Below, one piece after another: positions 5,833 through 8,205 of a DNA stretch of 8,205 nucleotides. A model generated the notes under the pieces. It searched no databases, was not told the origin of the DNA, and saw only the letters and a list, made by a program, of their open reading frames with translations. The DNA is from Candidatus Aquidulcis sp. (GTDB lineage: Bacteria; Chloroflexota; Anaerolineae; Anaerolineales; E44-bin32). The stretch lies in contig DYJB01000097.1 in NCBI GenBank assembly GCA_020723365.1, positions 1,977-10,181 of the forward strand, written 5' to 3'. Position numbers and translations under genes: made by a program. The stretch's first letter is position 1; every line of letters begins with the position of its first letter.

Positions 5833-6240
5833 GGGTAAAACGCACGAATCTTGGAAGTTGCGCGGGGCCGATTCGGACGCCCGCGCCTCGCGCGCGCGCT
5901 GCGCTCGACGGCTCGCGAGCGCGGCGGGACTGCGAGGGCACACAGAATGCGAACGCGCACGGACTGCGCCGCGCCTCACATCGTGATCGCCACATCGGCG
6001 ATGCACTCAGCTCTTGCTCGAAGACGCACGCGCGCGCGATTCTCGTCCCGCGGGGCGAGCCCTTGGAAGCGCGCGGCGCGCGCCCGCACGTCATCCTGCC
6101 TCCTTCCTGCCCCGGCACGCATCGAGGGGGGCCGCGCGTGAGTGCCACCCTCGGCATGTGCGTTCCGACCTGCGACAACTCGCCTCCTACGCGTGCGCCG
6201 ACGCTTCGGCGGCTTGCATTGATCGTCCGCCTCGCGGCCG
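5833..6240. other. Long non-coding stretch rich in inverted repeats
   Basis: Open frames cross this stretch, but their translations are Arg/Ser/Cys/His-rich with no recognisable domain, and none has a convincing ribosome site. The DNA has runs of alternating CG (near 5889-5900 and 6030-6038) and several short hairpins: 5901-5922 (7-bp arms), 5986-6002 (ATCGCC-ACATC-GGCGAT) and 6042-6059 (7 pairs with one G-U, CGCG loop, on plus-strand RNA). It lies between divergent genes, so both upstream regions fall in it, but it is far longer than promoters need. A structured RNA or a decayed gene are the open possibilities; I recognise neither. Confidence 0.5.
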
Positions 6241-6247
6241 TAGGGTC

Positions 6248-6253
6248 TACAAT
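6248..6253 (+). promoter_or_regulatory. Possible -10 element of the zinc-ribbon gene
   Basis: TACAAT matches the -10 consensus at 5/6 positions and is conspicuous in GC-rich surroundings. The 16-18-base-upstream position holds only GTCCGC-like sequence, so no real -35 is seen. The message would start near 6260 with a leader of about 100 bases that contains the hairpins at 6311-6339. Confidence 0.35.
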
Positions 6254-6310
6254 ACGCACTGCCGCCGGAGGAGAGCGTAAAGCGAGGCGGCCATCCTGGC
6301 CCACCGAGAG

Positions 6311-6339
6311 CGAAGGCCGCGGCCTTCGGTCGGCCGAAG
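6311..6339 (+). promoter_or_regulatory. Two mutually exclusive hairpins before the zinc-ribbon gene
   Basis: Positions 6311-6328 form an 18-base perfect palindrome (CGAAGGCCG and its complement), which as RNA gives a 7-bp stem with a CGCG loop. Its right half, CTTCGG (6324-6329), can instead pair with CCGAAG (6334-6339) around a TCGG loop. Only one of the two can form at a time. The second ends 4 bases before the GGGAG ribosome site (6344-6348), so the choice could affect translation. A dimeric protein binding the palindrome in DNA is the other reading. Confidence 0.45.
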
Positions 6340-6358
6340 TCCCGGGAGCGGATACCCC

Positions 6359-7447
6359 ATGACGAAGAAGTCGATCGGCTACGTGAAGATGCTGTGGACC
6401 TGCCCGCGCTGCACCACGCGCAACCCGGGTCCCCAGAAGTTCTGCAACGGATGCGGCGGGCCTCAGCCGGCCGACGTCGCCTTCGAACAGGCGCCGGAGG
6501 AGAAACTCCTGACCGACGCGGCGGAGATCGCCAGGGCCAAGGCCGGGCCGGATCAACATTGCCCCTACTGCAGTGCGCGGAATCCGGGAGGCGTCAAGTT
6601 CTGCGGCGCGTGCGGGGGCGACCTGGCTGGGGCCAAGGCGCGCGAATCCGGGAAGGTGGCAGGCGCCTTCCGCGCTGGACCGGCGGCGCCGATCGCCTGC
6701 CCGCGCTGTGGAACCAGCAACCCGGGAGCCGCTCTCAAGTGTTCGTCGTGCGGAGCCAGCCTGGCGCCGCCCGCGGCGTCCGCCGTGCCCCCCGCCGTTC
6801 CAGCCAAGATGCGGACGCCGGGTCGCTCGCCCGCCCTCATCATCGGGCTGATCCTGGTGGCGCTGTGCGGACTGGGCGGCCTGCTGCTCCTGCTCCTCGG
6901 CGGCCGCACGAGCGAGGCCGCCGCGGTGGTCGACTCGATCGAATGGGAGCGCCGCATCGCCATCGAGGCGCTGCGACCGGTTGAGCGCGAGGATTGGTAC
7001 GACCAGATCCCGTCCGAAGCGCAAGTCGGGACGTGCCGCCAGGCGCGGCGCGGCACCTCACAGGATCCGGTCGCCAACTCCGTCGAGGTGTGCGGCACGC
7101 CCTACACCGTCGACACCGGCAGCGGCTTCGGCGAGGTCGTGCAGGACTGCGTCTACGAGGTATACGACGACCTGTGCTCCTTCACCGTCTCGGAATGGAC
7201 GGTTGTCGACACGGCCGTAGCTCGCGGCGCGAGCGGGGTCCCTGCCTGGCCATCGGTCTCCCTGGCGGCCGATGAGCGCCAGGGCGAAGAGAGCGAGACC
7301 TATCGCGTCGTCTTCATCACGGACTCGGATCGCTACACGTACGCTCCTGCCACGGCGGCCGAGTTCGCCGCCTTCACACCCGGCAGCCGCTGGCTCCTGA
7401 CCGTCAGCGGCTTCGGCAGCATTACCGAACTCGAGCCGGCCCCCTAG
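6359..7447 (+). CDS. Membrane protein with three zinc ribbons, unknown function
   Basis: The product has 362 residues. Three zinc ribbons with identical spacing, CX2C-X10-CX2C, occupy residues 15-32, 68-85 and 114-131; each has the form CPxC...(K)xCxxCG and presumably binds one Zn2+. A Pro/Ala linker leads to a single membrane helix at about 158-180 (ALIIGLILVALCGLGGLLLLLL). The following 180 residues form a separate, probably extracytoplasmic domain with four cysteines (226, 245, 264, 273) that could make two disulfides, aromatic-rich strands (DCVYEVYDDLC) and a C-terminal strand region. The order cytoplasmic zinc ribbons, helix, outside domain suggests a sensor, scaffold or assembly protein, but I recognise no named family. 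The ATG at 6359 has GGGAG 10 bases upstream. The gene is a single unit with a strong terminator. The topology is inferred from the zinc ribbons preceding the helix; no signal peptide is present. Confidence 0.85.
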   Translation: MTKKSIGYVKMLWTCPRCTTRNPGPQKFCNGCGGPQPADVAFEQAPEEKLLTDAAEIARAKAGPDQHCPYCSARNPGGVKFCGACGGDLAGAKARESGKVAGAFRAGPAAPIACPRCGTSNPGAALKCSSCGASLAPPAASAVPPAVPAKMRTPGRSPALIIGLILVALCGLGGLLLLLLGGRTSEAAAVVDSIEWERRIAIEALRPVEREDWYDQIPSEAQVGTCRQARRGTSQDPVANSVEVCGTPYTVDTGSGFGEVVQDCVYEVYDDLCSFTVSEWTVVDTAVARGASGVPAWPSVSLAADERQGEESETYRVVFITDSDRYTYAPATAAEFAAFTPGSRWLLTVSGFGSITELEPAP

Positions 7448-7463
7448 CCCTGGACCTGCACAC

Positions 7464-7494
7464 AAGGAGCCCTGCCAGGCGGCAGGGCTCCTTT
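7464..7494 (+). terminator. Strong intrinsic terminator of the zinc-ribbon gene
   Basis: A 13-bp perfect stem (7464-7476 with 7481-7493, AAGGAGCCCTGCC and its complement), loop AGGC, followed by TTTC, begins 16 bases after the stop codon. It is the clearest terminator in the window. The symmetric A/T ends may let it stop leftward transcription too. Confidence 0.85.
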
Positions 7495-7899
7495 CAGGAT
7501 CGGACCGCTGGCCCCAGAAACAGCGGTGGCCGGAAGGCATGGGCGTGCAGGCGACGAGTCGCCTGACTCGCAGCCCCGATAGAGCAAGCCGGAGCTTCGA
7601 GGCGCAGGGCGGCGCCGATTGGCTGGACGGCATCACTCCGCCTTTGAGCATCAAGGACGGGAATCGACTCCGCCTATCCGCGCCTGGACAGCGAACCCCT
7701 ATGCCGCGGAGCCCGCCTTGGAAGGCGAAGCCTGCGTCGGATCTCACGTCGCCAGCGGAGCGGAGGTCGACACCGGGCCACCGCGGATCGTCAAGCTCGC
7801 TGCCCGCGGCGCGACGGTCGGCACGGCCCAGTTCGAACGTCGGCAGTCTTGCGCCCAGGCAGACGCCGTCGCACGAGACTTCAGATGGCGGGGCGAAGG
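7495..7899. other. Unassigned stretch between convergent genes
   Basis: This is about 400 bases with no convincing gene: crossing open frames give low-complexity Arg/Ser/Pro-rich translations without motifs. Behind the terminator it holds further inverted repeats: 7504-7527 (ACCGCTG arms, 10-base loop), 7548-7565 (CAGGCGAC-GA-GTCGCCTG, 8-base arms) and 7714-7727 (CGCCTT-GG-AAGGCG). It is longer than expected between converging genes. Gene remnant, small RNA or plain spacer cannot be separated by eye. Confidence 0.45.
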
Positions 7900-7917
7900 G
7901 CCGGCCGTCAGGCCGGC
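7900..7917 (-). terminator. Hairpin spanning the phosphatase stop codon
   Basis: A 7-bp perfect stem (GCCGGCC, 7900-7906, with GGCCGGC, 7911-7917) has a 4-base loop that contains the TGA stop (7908-7910). On the minus strand it is followed by CCTTCGCC, similar in style to the tail behind the ParA stem. It may be a compact terminator or a 3'-end stabiliser; the T-tail is poor. Confidence 0.45.
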
Positions 7918-8205
7918 GTTCGACGGATCGCCACCAAGGCGATGTCATCGGGTTGGGGATCACCGTGCAGGTGGGCGGTCACATCATCCAGCACGCGGCC
8001 CAGTGTCTCGGTGGCTCCGGCATTGCGCACGGAGCGGAGGCTTGAGAGCAGTCGTTCGCTCCCGAACAAGTCCCCATTGGCGGGGCAGGCTTCCGTGACG
8101 CCGTCTGTATACAGGAGGAGTGTGTCCCCGGGGTCGAGGCGGACGCGTCCGGCCTCCCAGTAATCCTCCGGGAACATGCCCAGCATGCGGCCTGTGCGCG
8201 TCAGC
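7908..8205 (-). CDS. SpoIIE/PP2C-type serine phosphatase, C-terminus (partial)
   Basis: The last 98 residues of a PPM-family phosphatase; the N-terminal part lies beyond the right edge. Enzymes of this group remove phosphate from Ser/Thr of anti-sigma antagonists or similar partners using two metal ions. Visible marks are GMFPEDYWE, then LDPGDTLLLYTDGVTEA, whose TDG Asp is a family metal ligand, then GDLFGSERL, and near the end PQPDDIALVAI, whose DD pair completes the metal centre. Order and spacing fit the SpoIIE/RsbU end exactly, and the protein stops soon after the DD strand as usual. An ATG at 8186 lies inside the domain and is not the start: the frame stays open upstream (LTRTGR) to the window edge. 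Sensor domains such as GAF, PAS or HAMP would lie further upstream and cannot be judged. The stop codon sits in a hairpin loop. Confidence 0.9.
   Translation of the reverse strand, partial: LTRTGRMLGMFPEDYWEAGRVRLDPGDTLLLYTDGVTEACPANGDLFGSERLLSSLRSVRNAGATETLGRVLDDVTAHLHGDPQPDDIALVAIRRTPA

Noticed and set aside
5682..6362. A 226-codon open frame on the plus strand across the intergenic block
   Set aside because: The translation is Arg/Ser/His/Cys-rich with no hydrophobic core pattern, there is no good ribosome site, and it overlaps the likely promoter and hairpins of the zinc-ribbon gene.
5705..7024. A 439-codon open frame on the minus strand
   Set aside because: It runs antisense through the zinc ribbons and the membrane helix of a clear gene and into the non-coding block; its translation is Arg/Ala/Gly-rich without domains.
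7826..7842. A GTTCGAA-like element resembling a tRNA T-loop
   Set aside because: No matching acceptor, D-arm or anticodon stem could be laid out around it on either strand.
7058..7963. A 301-codon open frame on the minus strand
   Set aside because: It covers the strong terminator and the end of the zinc-ribbon gene in antisense, with no recognisable protein features.
1..8205. CRISPR array, prophage, transposon or toxin-antitoxin system
   Set aside because: No regularly spaced direct repeats, terminal inverted repeats with a transposase, phage proteins or recognisable toxin-antitoxin pair were seen.

Overview
The window is high-GC (about two thirds G+C by eye) bacterial chromosomal DNA. It holds seven protein-coding genes with recognisable or describable products and two unusually long non-coding stretches. 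No rRNA, tRNA, CRISPR array, transposase or phage gene was seen. The response-regulator N-terminus, the small two-helix membrane protein and the zinc-ribbon/membrane/Cys-containing protein have the feel of a Chloroflexota (Anaerolineae-like) genome. That placement is an impression from protein style, not a demonstrated one.

Layout, left to right. (1) The N-terminus of a response regulator, minus strand, cut by the left edge. (2) A ParA/Soj-type P-loop ATPase, minus strand, with a clear stem-loop terminator behind it and no ParB in view. (3) A small protein with two predicted membrane helices, minus strand. (4) A MIO-type histidine/aromatic amino-acid ammonia-lyase, minus strand, ending 12 bases before the small protein starts. 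(5) A divergent promoter region of about 180 bp with a perfect TATAAT and an operator-like inverted repeat. (6) A PlsC-like soluble acyltransferase, plus strand. (7) Convergent to it, an ATP-grasp enzyme related to D-Ala-D-Ala ligase, minus strand. (8) About 750 bp of non-coding DNA, rich in inverted repeats, between the divergent ATP-grasp and zinc-ribbon genes. (9) A protein with three zinc ribbons, one membrane helix and an extracytoplasmic domain with four cysteines, plus strand, with a strong terminator. (10) About 400 bp of unexplained DNA with several hairpins. (11) The C-terminus of a SpoIIE/PP2C-type phosphatase, minus strand, cut by the right edge.

How the genes may work together. 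The lyase and the two-helix protein are very probably co-transcribed, and ParA may be read from the same message. The lyase lacks the other histidine-utilisation genes, so its role is open. The two edge genes are signalling proteins: a phospho-receiver and a phosphatase of the kind used in partner-switching or two-component output. The acyltransferase and the ATP-grasp enzyme hint at envelope or small-molecule chemistry, but nothing ties them into one pathway.

The window does not show an obvious new defence or mobile system. The points most worth a second look are: the mutually exclusive hairpins directly upstream of the zinc-ribbon gene; the long structured leader in front of the ATP-grasp gene; the symmetric divergent promoter with an overlapping inverted repeat; and the orphan lyase that keeps the histidine-lyase catalytic residues.
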